Shown: positions 25,901 through 35,284 of the stretch, one piece after another
Layout: each line of letters starts with the position of its first letter
How positions within the stretch are numbered: position 1 is the first letter of the stretch
DNA from: Paenibacillus crassostreae
Lineage (GTDB): Bacteria > Bacillota > Bacilli > Paenibacillales > Paenibacillaceae
Assembly: GCF_001857945.1 (NCBI RefSeq)
Contig: NZ_CP017770.1
Coordinates: 1,798,001-1,862,000, forward strand
Length of the DNA stretch: 64,000 bases
Reading direction: 5' to 3'
The notes under the pieces: model-generated
Told to the model about the DNA's origin: nothing
Seen by the model: only the letters and a program-made list of their open reading frames with translations
Databases searched by the model: none
Made by a program: the position numbers and the translations under genes

Positions 25901-27626
25901 TCGGACTTTATATCGTCAAAAGGACTTTATGGACGCTGATGATTCTCTCTATGAGAAACTGGATCATATTAGATCGGGAAAACTGAATATAGACTTTCTG
26001 AAATCTAAGGACATGGAACTGGCCACTACGGACAGCGATTTCACATGGCCTACTGATCGAAACGTTAGTCGTTCATTCGTTCAATCACACGATATGACTA
26101 ACAATGACACAAGTATCCCCTCCACGTTAAGGCGTGGAGGATTACAGCAGGAATTCATGGATAACCATAATATGCAGATTGAAGAACCTGACAGCAAGGA
26201 GAATAACATTCCCCAAAATCAGCGAGAACCTAAGAAGAACAATAACGCAAGCCAGGAAGCAAAGATACCGATCGATGTCCAAGCGAAGATGGCTTTGCTT
26301 GGAAAAAGGGTAGTTCGATGCTGTGGCACAACGGCGTTTCTCTATGACGTTGAGTTTGGTTGCTTCGAGGAACAAACGGAAGCAAGTCTCTACGTAGCTA
26401 TCCGAAAGTGTATAACCCCGGAAATGGACATGAAACTCGGTAAACACAAGATGGCAGAAGTTGTCCACCGCCTTGTTAGTAGTCCGGAGCTTCAAGTTTC
26501 TTACACGGAGTTTGACAACCACACTCACTTAATCAATTTTCGGAACACGGTCTTCGATGTAACCCAGCGGAGATGCTATCCGCATAGTCCGGAATACTTG
26601 TTCACAAGTTACGTCGATGCCGATTACGGGGAATCGTCTTCTAATATTCGGGTTTATCGCTCGAATAGAGGCGGCGACGAACGAGGAAATTGTTTTAGAC
26701 GTTTTCTGGAGGATTGCACAGCTGGGGATCGTCTGAAAATGAAGTCTCTACAGCAATTAATGGGCTACATTATCAGCAATGAATGGCGGGCCAAGAAGTT
26801 CTTCGTTCTGATAGGACTTCCCCACACCGGTAAGAGCGTATGGCTTTCGCTAATTCGTTCGTTAATTGGTCCCAAACATACAACCGCAATGTCGTTAAAG
26901 CAACTGGGTGAGAATCGGTTTATGAGCGCCGAGCTATTCAAATCCAAGGTCAACATCAGTTCTGAAATGGATGAGAACGGAGCTATTAAAGGCACTGATA
27001 TCATTAAGGCACTCACCGGGGGCGACCTTATAACAGGCGAAAAAAAGGGTAAAGACCCGTTCCATTTCTATGGAAAAACGAAGCTCGTTGCTTGTGGTAA
27101 CCATATGCCTTTGCTTAGCAAGCTAGATGGAACAACCGCTTTCACTGACAGAATCCAATTTCTTGTGTTCTCCAATACCATCCCAGAAGAACGAAGGGAT
27201 AAATCGTTACTGGACAAATTGATTGCGGAGAAGACGTACATTGTGGAATGGGCATTGGAAGGTTTTCACGAGTTAATGGACAATAGTCTGATCTTTACTG
27301 AAAGCGATGAGGCTCGTACTTTTAAATCGAGATACATTACGGAATTGAATAATGTAACAGAGTTTGTTCGTGAACGATGCCGTGTCGATTTGGATAACGA
27401 TGAGTGCAAGGTTCATCGCAAAGTTCTTTTCCCTGCTTACAAGCAATACTGTCGGGATAATGGCTACAAGTCACTGAGCAAGCAAGAGTTTTTTGTAGAA
27501 GTCTCAAAACATAATGTGAAACCCAAAAAAATGAGGATCAACGGGTCTACACCTTTGGAGGGTTTCCGAGGAATTCGACTATTAACAAATGCCGAGCTTA
27601 AATCCTCACTTACTGAAATACAGTAG
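25887..27626 (+). CDS. D5/P4-type primase-helicase (SF3 helicase)
   Basis: A 579-aa replication protein. The C-terminal half is a superfamily 3 helicase: Walker A GLPHTGKSVWLSLIRSL, a downstream INISSEMDENG-like Walker B region (VNISSEMDENG), motif C near KLVACGNHMPLL, preceded by a D5_N domain and followed by a winged-helix tail. It would unwind the element's own origin. The first 100 residues are disordered and hold four short look-alike motifs (see findings). The ATG at 25887 has GAAGGTGAC upstream; a GTG three codons earlier is possible. A 22-base inverted repeat in the coding DNA at about 26119-26140 could fold in the mRNA. Confidence 0.85.
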   Translation: MKRNNRTLYRQKDFMDADDSLYEKLDHIRSGKLNIDFLKSKDMELATTDSDFTWPTDRNVSRSFVQSHDMTNNDTSIPSTLRRGGLQQEFMDNHNMQIEEPDSKENNIPQNQREPKKNNNASQEAKIPIDVQAKMALLGKRVVRCCGTTAFLYDVEFGCFEEQTEASLYVAIRKCITPEMDMKLGKHKMAEVVHRLVSSPELQVSYTEFDNHTHLINFRNTVFDVTQRRCYPHSPEYLFTSYVDADYGESSSNIRVYRSNRGGDERGNCFRRFLEDCTAGDRLKMKSLQQLMGYIISNEWRAKKFFVLIGLPHTGKSVWLSLIRSLIGPKHTTAMSLKQLGENRFMSAELFKSKVNISSEMDENGAIKGTDIIKALTGGDLITGEKKGKDPFHFYGKTKLVACGNHMPLLSKLDGTTAFTDRIQFLVFSNTIPEERRDKSLLDKLIAEKTYIVEWALEGFHELMDNSLIFTESDEARTFKSRYITELNNVTEFVRERCRVDLDNDECKVHRKVLFPAYKQYCRDNGYKSLSKQEFFVEVSKHNVKPKKMRINGSTPLEGFRGIRLLTNAELKSSLTEIQ

Positions 27627-27775
27627 GTTTCATTGCTACATTGGCTACGCCATTAAAAATGCTCAAGTAATACGGAGTATTAAGCCGTTTTTAACGTAGC
27701 TTGCTCTTGTCTACTACTTGGCTACATGCCGCAACAACCTTTATCAATCCAATAATATATCCGGAGGTACAACCA
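27627..27775 (+). other. Intergenic stretch with inverted repeats downstream of the primase-helicase
   Basis: No coding region is supported. The sequence holds repeated TGGCTAC/GCTAC words (TTGCTACATTGGCTACG and CTACTTGGCTACATG) and a small palindrome AATACGGAGTATT. Such short repeats next to a replication protein could be origin iterons, but the number of copies is too small to claim that. Confidence 0.35.
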
Positions 27776-27952
27776 TTGACGACTCGCAGCTATAGAAATC
27801 AGGTAGTATCTTACGAAGCGTACGCCAAAGGGAGTATCATGGAAGATTTTTATGAACAAGCGAATCGCAAGGAACAAAAGCGAAATATGAAAAAGAAAAA
27901 GTACGCAAAAAAGTACGTGATCCAGCGACTGCGTCAATCGGATAACCGATAA
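27776..27952 (+). CDS. Small basic protein, 58 aa
   Basis: Start is the TTG at 27776, five to six bases after GGAGG. The translation begins MTTRSYRNQVVSYEAY and ends in a very lysine-rich helix (KEQKRNMKKKKYAKKYVIQR), suggesting nucleic-acid binding. No family recognised. It lies between the primase-helicase and the DUF6075 gene on the same strand. Confidence 0.55.
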   Translation: MTTRSYRNQVVSYEAYAKGSIMEDFYEQANRKEQKRNMKKKKYAKKYVIQRLRQSDNR

Positions 27953-28037
27953 TCATTAAACATCGGAGCACACACGTTATTCCCGTAATCTCAGTTATAT
28001 ATTATTTATCTGAATACATTTGGAAAGAGGTTTTAAC

Positions 28038-28457
28038 ATGAGAAGGAACCCGATAAACTACAACCGGATTTATTTTTTAAATGAAGCTCATCAGGAAAAT
28101 TTCCGAAAATGTATACAGAAATTTGCTTGCCGTACGAATGAATACACCTCCACTTGTTATCTGGCCGCATATCCAGAAATTTTCAAGTGCTTCGATCTTG
28201 AACGTCAAGAAAACGGGCCATTCGACTGGTACTTCGATTCCTTGGATAACGTTTCGCTCCAAGAGCACCGCTCGACAGGTTCAACAGCTCCACTAACCGG
28301 ACAAACCACTGCACTTGTTAACCTTGCACTTAATCTGTGGAACGGGAAAGAATTTGATCTAGCAAGTGGACTTTCTATATGGGACTCCGAGCTATATGCA
28401 GTCGCTCTTCAAGCGATCAATCTACGACAACAAGGGAGGTCCATAATCGATGAATAA
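28038..28457 (+). CDS. DUF6075-like protein, 139 aa
   Basis: The ATG at 28038 (MRRNPINYNRIYFLNEAHQE) has AGAGG upstream; a TTG six codons earlier is less likely. The pattern IYFLNEAHQENFRKCIQKF...CYLAAYPEIFKCF is what I recall of the DUF6075 family, small proteins of unknown function carried by Firmicutes integrative elements and phages. It overlaps the following HTH gene by eight bases, so the two are coupled. Family assignment is from memory. Confidence 0.6.
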   Translation: MRRNPINYNRIYFLNEAHQENFRKCIQKFACRTNEYTSTCYLAAYPEIFKCFDLERQENGPFDWYFDSLDNVSLQEHRSTGSTAPLTGQTTALVNLALNLWNGKEFDLASGLSIWDSELYAVALQAINLRQQGRSIIDE

Positions 28458-28653
28458 ATCTGATTATCCACTTATCCTGCAAATCAAAGACGTGAAAGAA
28501 ATTTTAGGTGTATCCCGCTCGACAGCTTACGAAATTGCAAGGGAGCCGGATTTCCCTTTACTCATCATTAACTGTAGAAAAATTGTATACCGAGACGACT
28601 TCTTCAAATGGCTGGATTCCAAGCGTACCAATCCTAATGTGATATCAGCATAA
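28450..28653 (+). CDS. xis: Excisionase / AlpA-like HTH protein
   Basis: A 67-aa protein with LQIKDVKEILGVSRSTAYEI followed by a wing (PLLIINCRKIVYRDDFFKWL), the excisionase-type winged helix. It directly precedes the integrase, the normal place for the recombination directionality factor. A strong terminator separates the two. Expected role: bend DNA at the element ends and turn integrase toward excision. Confidence 0.82.
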   Translation: MNKSDYPLILQIKDVKEILGVSRSTAYEIAREPDFPLLIINCRKIVYRDDFFKWLDSKRTNPNVISA

Positions 28654-28666
28654 CGGAATCTTCTAC

Positions 28667-28698
28667 GTAGAGATGGCTTATGCCATCTCTACACTTTT
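28667..28698 (+). terminator. Intrinsic terminator between xis and the integrase
   Basis: GTAGAGATGGC (28667-28677) pairs perfectly with GCCATCTCTAC (28682-28692) around TTAT, followed by ACTTTTTAG. The integrase ATG is about 20 bases downstream, so its transcription from the xis promoter would need readthrough. Confidence 0.85.
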
Positions 28699-28716
28699 TA
28701 GAAAGGATGATCATTT

Positions 28717-29922
28717 ATGAAAGGTTACTTTAGAAAACGTGGCTGTAAATGCGAAGGCAAACGCTGTACATGTGATGCAACCTGGTCATTCACCCTTGAT
28801 ATCGGTCGAGATCCACTCACGGGTAAACGAATCCAACGACAAATGGGCGGGTTTAAGACCAAGAAGGAGGCTCAAGCTGCATGCGCTGCAATGCATACGG
28901 AGCTTGCGGAGGGAACCTACATAGCGGAAAAGGAGATGTTATTCCCCACTTTAGTCGAAGAATGGCTAAAGCTTTATGAAACCACGGTCAAAATTAGTAC
29001 CGTACGTGTTCGAAAGCATGAAGCATCTCGACTGCTCGATTATTTTCAAAATCATCAGGTGAAAAGCATTACCCGGAAAGCTTATCAAAATGCCTTGTTA
29101 GACTTGTACAAGCGTGGCTTTGCGTTAAATACAATTGCTGGCATTCATTCAACGGGACGAATGCTATTTAGCAAGGCAATCGAGCTAGAAGTCATCAAGA
29201 TTGATCCAACGCAATATGCAAAGCTACCTCGCCACCAGAAAACAGTTGAGGAAATTGAAGCGGAAGAAAACAAGGTCAAATATCTTGAAAAGCATGAGCT
29301 GTCTAAGCTTCTTCAAACAGCCCGAGAGCACGGTTTAACGAACGATTATGTAATTTTCCTGACTCTGGCTTATAGTGGCTTACGAGTCGGAGAGCTATGT
29401 GCATTAACATGGAATAGTTTGTCATTTATTGAAAATACGCTGTCCGTAACGAAGACCTATTATAATCCTACTAATCGAGCAACGGAGTATCATTTACTAA
29501 CACCTAAGACAAGCACATCGAAACGAACCATCGAAATAGACCCAAATGTATTTAAGGAGCTTGAAAAGCTAAAAGCCCGTCAAAATGAGCTTAAAATGCT
29601 TCATCGGGATGTGTATTATGATCAAGATTTCGTATTTGCCAAAACAGAGAAGGATATGGGCTATCCTGAGTTCATTAAGACAATCCAGAACCGTTTGAGA
29701 AGGCTTCTACGGATCGCTGGCTTGAATGAGACACTAACCCCTCACTCTCTGCGTCACACGCATACCTCATTGCTTGCCGAGGCTGGAGTTGGCATTCATG
29801 AGATTATGGAAAGATTAGGACACCAGGACGACGAAATTACAAAACGTGTTTATCTCCACGTCACCAAAACTATGAAAAAAGAAGCTTCTCAGAAGTTCAG
29901 TGAACTCATGCAAAACTTGTAA
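28717..29922 (+). CDS. int: Tyrosine integrase with arm-binding domain
   Basis: A 401-aa integrase of the type found in Firmicutes ICEs, islands and phages. The N-terminal arm-DNA-binding domain spans about 1-70 and begins with an unusual Cys cluster (CKC and CTC, residues 10-19), the SAM-like core-binding domain about 75-170, and the catalytic domain 185-385. Catalytic residues R223 (GLRVGE), K264 (TPKTSTSKR), H343 and R346 (HSLRHTHT), H369 (GHQ) and Y379 (RVYLHV) are all present. Located 1.3 kb from the groEL junction, it is the best candidate for having inserted the element at the groEL 3' end. Confidence 0.95.
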   Translation: MKGYFRKRGCKCEGKRCTCDATWSFTLDIGRDPLTGKRIQRQMGGFKTKKEAQAACAAMHTELAEGTYIAEKEMLFPTLVEEWLKLYETTVKISTVRVRKHEASRLLDYFQNHQVKSITRKAYQNALLDLYKRGFALNTIAGIHSTGRMLFSKAIELEVIKIDPTQYAKLPRHQKTVEEIEAEENKVKYLEKHELSKLLQTAREHGLTNDYVIFLTLAYSGLRVGELCALTWNSLSFIENTLSVTKTYYNPTNRATEYHLLTPKTSTSKRTIEIDPNVFKELEKLKARQNELKMLHRDVYYDQDFVFAKTEKDMGYPEFIKTIQNRLRRLLRIAGLNETLTPHSLRHTHTSLLAEAGVGIHEIMERLGHQDDEITKRVYLHVTKTMKKEASQKFSELMQNL

Positions 29923-29926
29923 TACT

Positions 29927-29962
29927 AAGGGCTATTGTTTTAATAGTCCTTCTATTATCTTT
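29927..29962. terminator. Bidirectional terminator between convergent int and PLD-like genes
   Basis: AAGGGCTATT (29927-29936) pairs with AATAGTCCTT (29942-29951) with one G-T pair, loop GTTTT. T-rich sequence follows on the plus strand. It lies between two genes that end toward each other. Confidence 0.75.
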
Positions 29963-31037
29963 TTGTATTATCAATGGCTTGTTGCTGGTCATGTAATTTC
30001 TCTAACTCATCAACAAACCTTATTATTTCATCCGTTATGACTTCTATTAAATTATATAATTCATTCACATCAGGTTCCGCAACTTCTGCCAATTCTTCAT
30101 GTCGATCAAAAGCACGTTGGGACGCTATCTCTGTAGCCTCATCTAGTTCATCATAATATGAAAGTTCATCACTGATTAGTTCACAAGCAAAATCTTGATG
30201 ATCAAAGAATGCTAATTCATATATAGGTGATTCTTCTTCACATAAATTTCGGGCAGTCTCTAGGTTACTAATAATGTTTGACTCAAAAAAAGTGTCATGC
30301 CCAGTAACGCTAATCAAATCATTTATTTCCTCATCAAATTCATACAATATCTCACACAACTGATTAAGCTTTTTAGGAGATACATATGGATCTCTCGAAT
30401 TATATACCTCATTCTCTTCGAATCGACCTACATAAGTAAACAATCCTTCCTTCATGCTATCTGTAATAGACATCATATCTGATAATAGCTTTGATAGAAT
30501 AATTTGCTTTTTATTAAATATATCACCGAAATACTGAATCCCTTCATCTTCAATTAAAGGTACCAAATTTTCAATAATCAGCTTTACCTTCTCGGGGTCA
30601 CGAATAAGTGTACCTGTCTCTCTGTTATTCATGCTTTCATCCGAGAAATTCGCTGAACCAATGTAAGCTATATTATTTGTTAGTACTATTTTAGTATGAT
30701 TATCAAAGTGATAAAAAGTGGCTACACCATCTATCTCATTTGAATTCAACCGTTTTGTATAATTCTTGATGCTATCTTTAGCTTTTTCACGTGCTGAATC
30801 ACTATAGTAGGTATCATAATGATTTGGAATATTTGTAACAATACGTACCTCTGCATGTTCTGCAGAATCTTTAAGTAGATCTAATAAGTGATTTCTTTTT
30901 GCAGAGATATTATATGTGGTTACAAATATATACTCTGCATTCGGAAAATCATCCAAAACCTCCTGATAATTTAATTCATCCTTTGAGGAAACTAATTCTA
31001 TACTTCCAGGCACTAGTATAATTCTTTCTAAACTCAA
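29955..31037 (-). CDS. PLD-like (phospholipase D/nuclease superfamily) protein, single HKD motif
   Basis: A 360-aa protein starting at TTG 31037 with AAGGAG eight bases upstream. Near residue 110-135 it has HFDNHTKIVLTNNIAYIGSA followed by NFS, a complete H-x-K-x4-N/D...G-S-x-N motif of the PLD superfamily. Only one such motif is present, so activity would need a dimer, as in Nuc-type nucleases. The C-terminal 150 residues are acidic, helical and unassigned. Nuclease or phosphodiesterase action is inferred. The same gene start is found in the relic at 7868-7966, so it belongs to the conserved right end of these elements. Confidence 0.75.
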   Translation of the reverse strand: MSLERIILVPGSIELVSSKDELNYQEVLDDFPNAEYIFVTTYNISAKRNHLLDLLKDSAEHAEVRIVTNIPNHYDTYYSDSAREKAKDSIKNYTKRLNSNEIDGVATFYHFDNHTKIVLTNNIAYIGSANFSDESMNNRETGTLIRDPEKVKLIIENLVPLIEDEGIQYFGDIFNKKQIILSKLLSDMMSITDSMKEGLFTYVGRFEENEVYNSRDPYVSPKKLNQLCEILYEFDEEINDLISVTGHDTFFESNIISNLETARNLCEEESPIYELAFFDHQDFACELISDELSYYDELDEATEIASQRAFDRHEELAEVAEPDVNELYNLIEVITDEIIRFVDELEKLHDQQQAIDNTKR

Positions 31038-31120
31038 TTCATCATCTCCTTAGTCATGATATACAAAAGACACCTTAGAGCAATTTACATCACTCTAAGG
31101 TGTCTTCATTTTTACACAAT
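30965..31120. repeat. Right-end segment duplicated at 7894-8047
   Basis: Contains the PLD-like gene start and the hairpin AGACACCTTAGAG (31068-31080) / CTCTAAGGTGTCT (31093-31105), flanked by T tracts in both directions. On the minus strand the hairpin stands between groEL and the PLD-like gene and could terminate groESL transcription. Confidence 0.85.
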
Positions 31121-31139
31121 GTGGGCAAAATGTGGGCAA
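31119..31139 (+). repeat. Integrase arm-type repeat, right end
   Basis: The same 21-base tandem TGTGGGCAAA string as 2040-2060, in the same orientation, 53 bases from the att core. See the left copy for reasoning. Confidence 0.65.
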
Positions 31140-31150
31140 TCAGTGTTGCC

Positions 31151-31190
31151 CTGAGGAGAATCCCTTGCTACGCAAGGGTTCAGCCCTCAG
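31151..31190. other. Stem-loop next to the attachment core
   Basis: CCCTTGC (31162-31168) pairs with GCAAGGG (31172-31178), and CTGAG/CTCAG (31151 and 31186) extend it imperfectly. It lies immediately beyond the groEL stop. It lacks a T-run, so a role in recombination or mRNA 3' processing is as likely as termination. A diverged counterpart lies near 8070-8110. Confidence 0.5.
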
Positions 31191-31191
31191 T

Positions 31192-32850
<1,659 letters not shown>

Positions 32851-32882
32851 TTAATTTCGTTCGTTCCTATGGTTTAGGCTAA

Positions 32883-33164
32883 TTAACCTAAAATAGCATG
32901 AATGTCGCTTTCTTTCATAATCAAATATTCTTTACCTTCATATTTGATTTCTGTACCGGCATATTTAGAGAACAATACTCGGTCACCTTCTTTAACTTCA
33001 AGAGCAACACGTGCCCCATCTTTTACGGCACCACTACCTACAGCAATAACTTTGCCTTCTTGCGGCTTTTCTTTAGCGGAGTCCGGAAGGACAATCCCGA
33101 ATGAAGTCGTTTCTTCTTGCTCGATTGGCTCTACCAATACGCGGTCACCTAAAGGTCTGATCAT
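32883..33164 (-). CDS. groES: Co-chaperonin GroES (Hsp10)
   Basis: A 93-aa GroES beginning [18 protein letters not shown] and containing the mobile loop ([13 protein letters not shown]) and the end [11 protein letters not shown] place the start at 33164, preceded by AAGGAGG; the longer frame upstream crosses the promoter and operator region. It caps the GroEL ring. First gene of the operon. Confidence 0.98.
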   Translation of the reverse strand: MIRPLGDRVLVEPIEQEETTSFGIVLPDSAKEKPQEGKVIAVGSGAVKDGARVALEVKEGDRVLFSKYAGTEIKYEGKEYLIMKESDIHAILG

Positions 33165-33228
33165 GAAAAATAGCCTCCTTAAATTATTATAGTATGTTGT
33201 TATGCAGTTACATCTGTCGATATATGTA

Positions 33229-33255
33229 TTAGCACTCGACAAGCATCAGTGCTAA
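33229..33255 (-). promoter_or_regulatory. CIRCE operator (HrcA binding site)
   Basis: TTAGCACTC-N9-CAGTGCTAA matches the CIRCE consensus TTAGCACTC-N9-GAGTGCTAA at all but one base. It lies just downstream of the predicted transcription start of groES, as is usual for HrcA-repressed heat-shock operons. Confidence 0.95.
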
Positions 33256-33267
33256 CAACTAACATTT

Positions 33268-33296
33268 ATGATACTCAACTTTAGCATATTTTTCAA
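33268..33296 (-). promoter_or_regulatory. Sigma-A promoter of groES-groEL
   Basis: On the minus strand TTGAAA (33296-33291) and TATCAT (33273-33268) are separated by exactly 17 bases and are followed by the CIRCE element. Confidence 0.8.
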
Positions 33297-33396
33297 GTCC
33301 TAATGCTTGATTTCACAAAAATATATGAACCCTCATCCATTCTGTCCATACATCCACTAAATATGCTCTTACTGGAGAATAATTGAAAGTATTTTC

Positions 33397-33425
33397 AAAA
33401 AAGCATTCCTGCTATATAGGAATGC
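33397..33425 (-). terminator. Intrinsic terminator of tatC
   Basis: On the minus strand GCATTCCT pairs with AGGAATGC (8 bp) and is followed by TTTTTT. It lies 43 bases after the tatC stop. Confidence 0.85.
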
Positions 33426-33467
33426 CCTCATAAATAACTATATTCAAAATTAAGATTAATATGTTGG

Positions 33468-34241
33468 CTATGAATAGCGTTTCTCTATCTCCGCATCGGC
33501 TGCTAATTGTTTGCGATAGATAAGAGACGACAGATACACACTGAACTCATACAATACGACTAATGGGATCGTTACAAGGAAGTCTGAGATAAAGTCTGGC
33601 GGTGTAATCACCACAGCGATAAGGACAAGGACGAAATAGGCCACCTTACGCATTTTCCGCAAACGAAGTGGATTTAAGACTCTAATCTTGGTAAGGAACA
33701 TGATCAGAACTGGTAGTTCAAATAAGAGAGCCATCGGGATGACAAGTGTGAACATAAAGCTGAAATATTGTGTAATTCCATACGTTTCCTTCAGACCCAT
33801 ACTTGTTGTTACAGCTCTACTAAATGCTAACGCCATAGGGAATATTATGAAATAAGCAAATAATATTCCAGCAATAAATAGTATGAAAACAAAAGGTACG
33901 TATTTTAGAGAAGCTTTCCGTTCTTCTTCTCTTAAACCTGGGCTCACAAAAGCCCACACTTGGTACACAATTGCTGGAATAGATAGAACCAATGAAACAC
34001 CCATTGATATCTTCATATAAATCCCTATACCATCCCAAAAAGAAAAGGCATTAAGCACATAATCCTTTGCCTGATCTGCATTCACTAAATATTGATAGAT
34101 AGGGTTAGCTACGAACAAGCCAATGATAAGTCCCACTAGAAATATGATCAGAACGTAAATGATTCGCTTACGTAACTCACCTAAATGTTCGAAGATAGAC
34201 ATCCCATCTTGTGCTGTCTCTGTTTTCTTTACTTCTGACAT
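33468..34241 (-). CDS. tatC: Twin-arginine translocase subunit TatC
   Basis: A 257-aa TatC with about six membrane helices. The conserved N-terminal MSIFEHLGELRKRIIYVLII and the VPFVFILFIAGILFAYFIIF region are visible. TatC binds twin-arginine signal peptides and forms the translocation complex with TatA. Start 34241 is chosen because a GGGAGG-type site precedes it; the longer frame starts at a poorer site 12 codons upstream. It follows tatA on the same strand, with a hairpin between. Confidence 0.96.
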   Translation of the reverse strand: MSEVKKTETAQDGMSIFEHLGELRKRIIYVLIIFLVGLIIGLFVANPIYQYLVNADQAKDYVLNAFSFWDGIGIYMKISMGVSLVLSIPAIVYQVWAFVSPGLREEERKASLKYVPFVFILFIAGILFAYFIIFPMALAFSRAVTTSMGLKETYGITQYFSFMFTLVIPMALLFELPVLIMFLTKIRVLNPLRLRKMRKVAYFVLVLIAVVITPPDFISDFLVTIPLVVLYEFSVYLSSLIYRKQLAADAEIEKRYS

Positions 34242-34294
34242 GTTCCCCACCTCCCGTACATATCTATTTCTGGACACAAGAAGAAACGGCTTCG

Positions 34295-34314
34295 CCGTCC
34301 TTTATCAAGGACGG
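34295..34314. other. Hairpin between tatA and tatC
   Basis: CCGTCCTT (34295-34302) pairs perfectly with AAGGACGG (34307-34314) around TATC. No T-run follows directly, so it may be a processing or attenuation signal that sets the TatA to TatC ratio. Confidence 0.5.
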
Positions 34315-34377
34315 TATCCGTGTCTGTGATATTATTTAGAAATAGAATATTTCAGATATCTCATAATCACTGTTGTA

Positions 34378-34605
34378 TTACTCAGGAAGGCGTTTATTGT
34401 CCTGCTCTTGGCTTGTTGTATTCACTTGTTGCACTTCATTCTTCTCTTTAGATGGTTCTTCTATAATTTCACGCGCCCCAGATTTAAACTCCCGAAATGT
34501 CCGTCCAACAGCACGGCCCAGTTCTGGTAGCTTATTGGGTCCAAATAGCAATAACGCCAATATGACTAGCAAAATAATCCCCGGTGTTCCAATTCCACCT
34601 AACAT
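34378..34605 (-). CDS. tatA: Twin-arginine translocase subunit TatA
   Basis: A 75-aa protein with one N-terminal membrane helix (GIGTPGIILLVILALLLFGP), the FGPNKLPELGRAVG hinge and an amphipathic helix followed by a charged tail. It oligomerises to form the protein-conducting part of the Tat system with TatC. Confidence 0.96.
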   Translation of the reverse strand: MLGGIGTPGIILLVILALLLFGPNKLPELGRAVGRTFREFKSGAREIIEEPSKEKNEVQQVNTTSQEQDNKRLPE

Positions 34606-34762
34606 ATATATGCCTCCTCATTGTAATTACTTCATTTAATGTGGACTTTTACTTACTCAGCGAATAATACATGGCAAGGTAGTCTCCAATAAACATATCA
34701 TACCATAACATATGTCACATAAATACAATGATTTTGAAGGTAAATAAGTAGAAACTGTTAGA

Positions 34763-35248
34763 TTACTGACGATATTGACCTGTTACCATCAACAATGCTT
34801 CAGGAAGCTGATCCATAATTGCTGCTAAACATTCATGTACCCCTTTAGGAGTACCTGGTAGATTAACAATGAGTGCACGGCCCCGAATACCGCAAATCCC
34901 TCGAAATAACATAGCTGAACGATTTCGTTCCATCCAAGCACTACGCATTGCTTCTGACATCCCCGGCACTTCACGCTCTATAACCCTACTCGTTGCCTCT
35001 GGTGTCACATCCCGAATTGCTAATTCTGTACCTCCTGTTGTCAGAACAAGATCCGCCCTGTAATAATCCGTAAGTTCAATGAGTGATGCGATAATTTCAT
35101 CCTGTTCATCGGGTACAATTCGGTATTCCACAATCTCCCCACCCAATTCCTCTTCCACTAACTCCCGGATGACCTGGGCGCTTGTATCTTCACGTTCCCC
35201 CCTAGCTCCCTTGTCACTGGCTGTTAAGATCGCTGTTTTCCAAATCAT
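34763..35248 (-). CDS. mogA: MogA/MoaB-family molybdenum cofactor protein
   Basis: A 161-aa protein with ILTASDKGARGEREDTSA at its start, LVLTTGGTELAIRDVTPEAT in the middle and IVNLPGTPKGVHEC near the end. These are the conserved motifs of MoCF-domain proteins that adenylate molybdopterin before metal insertion. A molybdenum cofactor gene at this place also occurs in Bacillus, where moaC lies beside ydiF and tat. It is 37 bases after the cyclo-ligase gene and probably cotranscribed. Confidence 0.92.
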   Translation of the reverse strand: MIWKTAILTASDKGARGEREDTSAQVIRELVEEELGGEIVEYRIVPDEQDEIIASLIELTDYYRADLVLTTGGTELAIRDVTPEATSRVIEREVPGMSEAMRSAWMERNRSAMLFRGICGIRGRALIVNLPGTPKGVHECLAAIMDQLPEALLMVTGQYRQ

Positions 35249-35284
35249 TTCATCACCCTACCTATCTACTAAAATCAGTATTAT

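Noticed and set aside
26119..26140. The inverted repeat inside the primase-helicase gene as a terminator
   Set aside because: No T-run follows and it lies in an intact reading frame; at most an mRNA structure.
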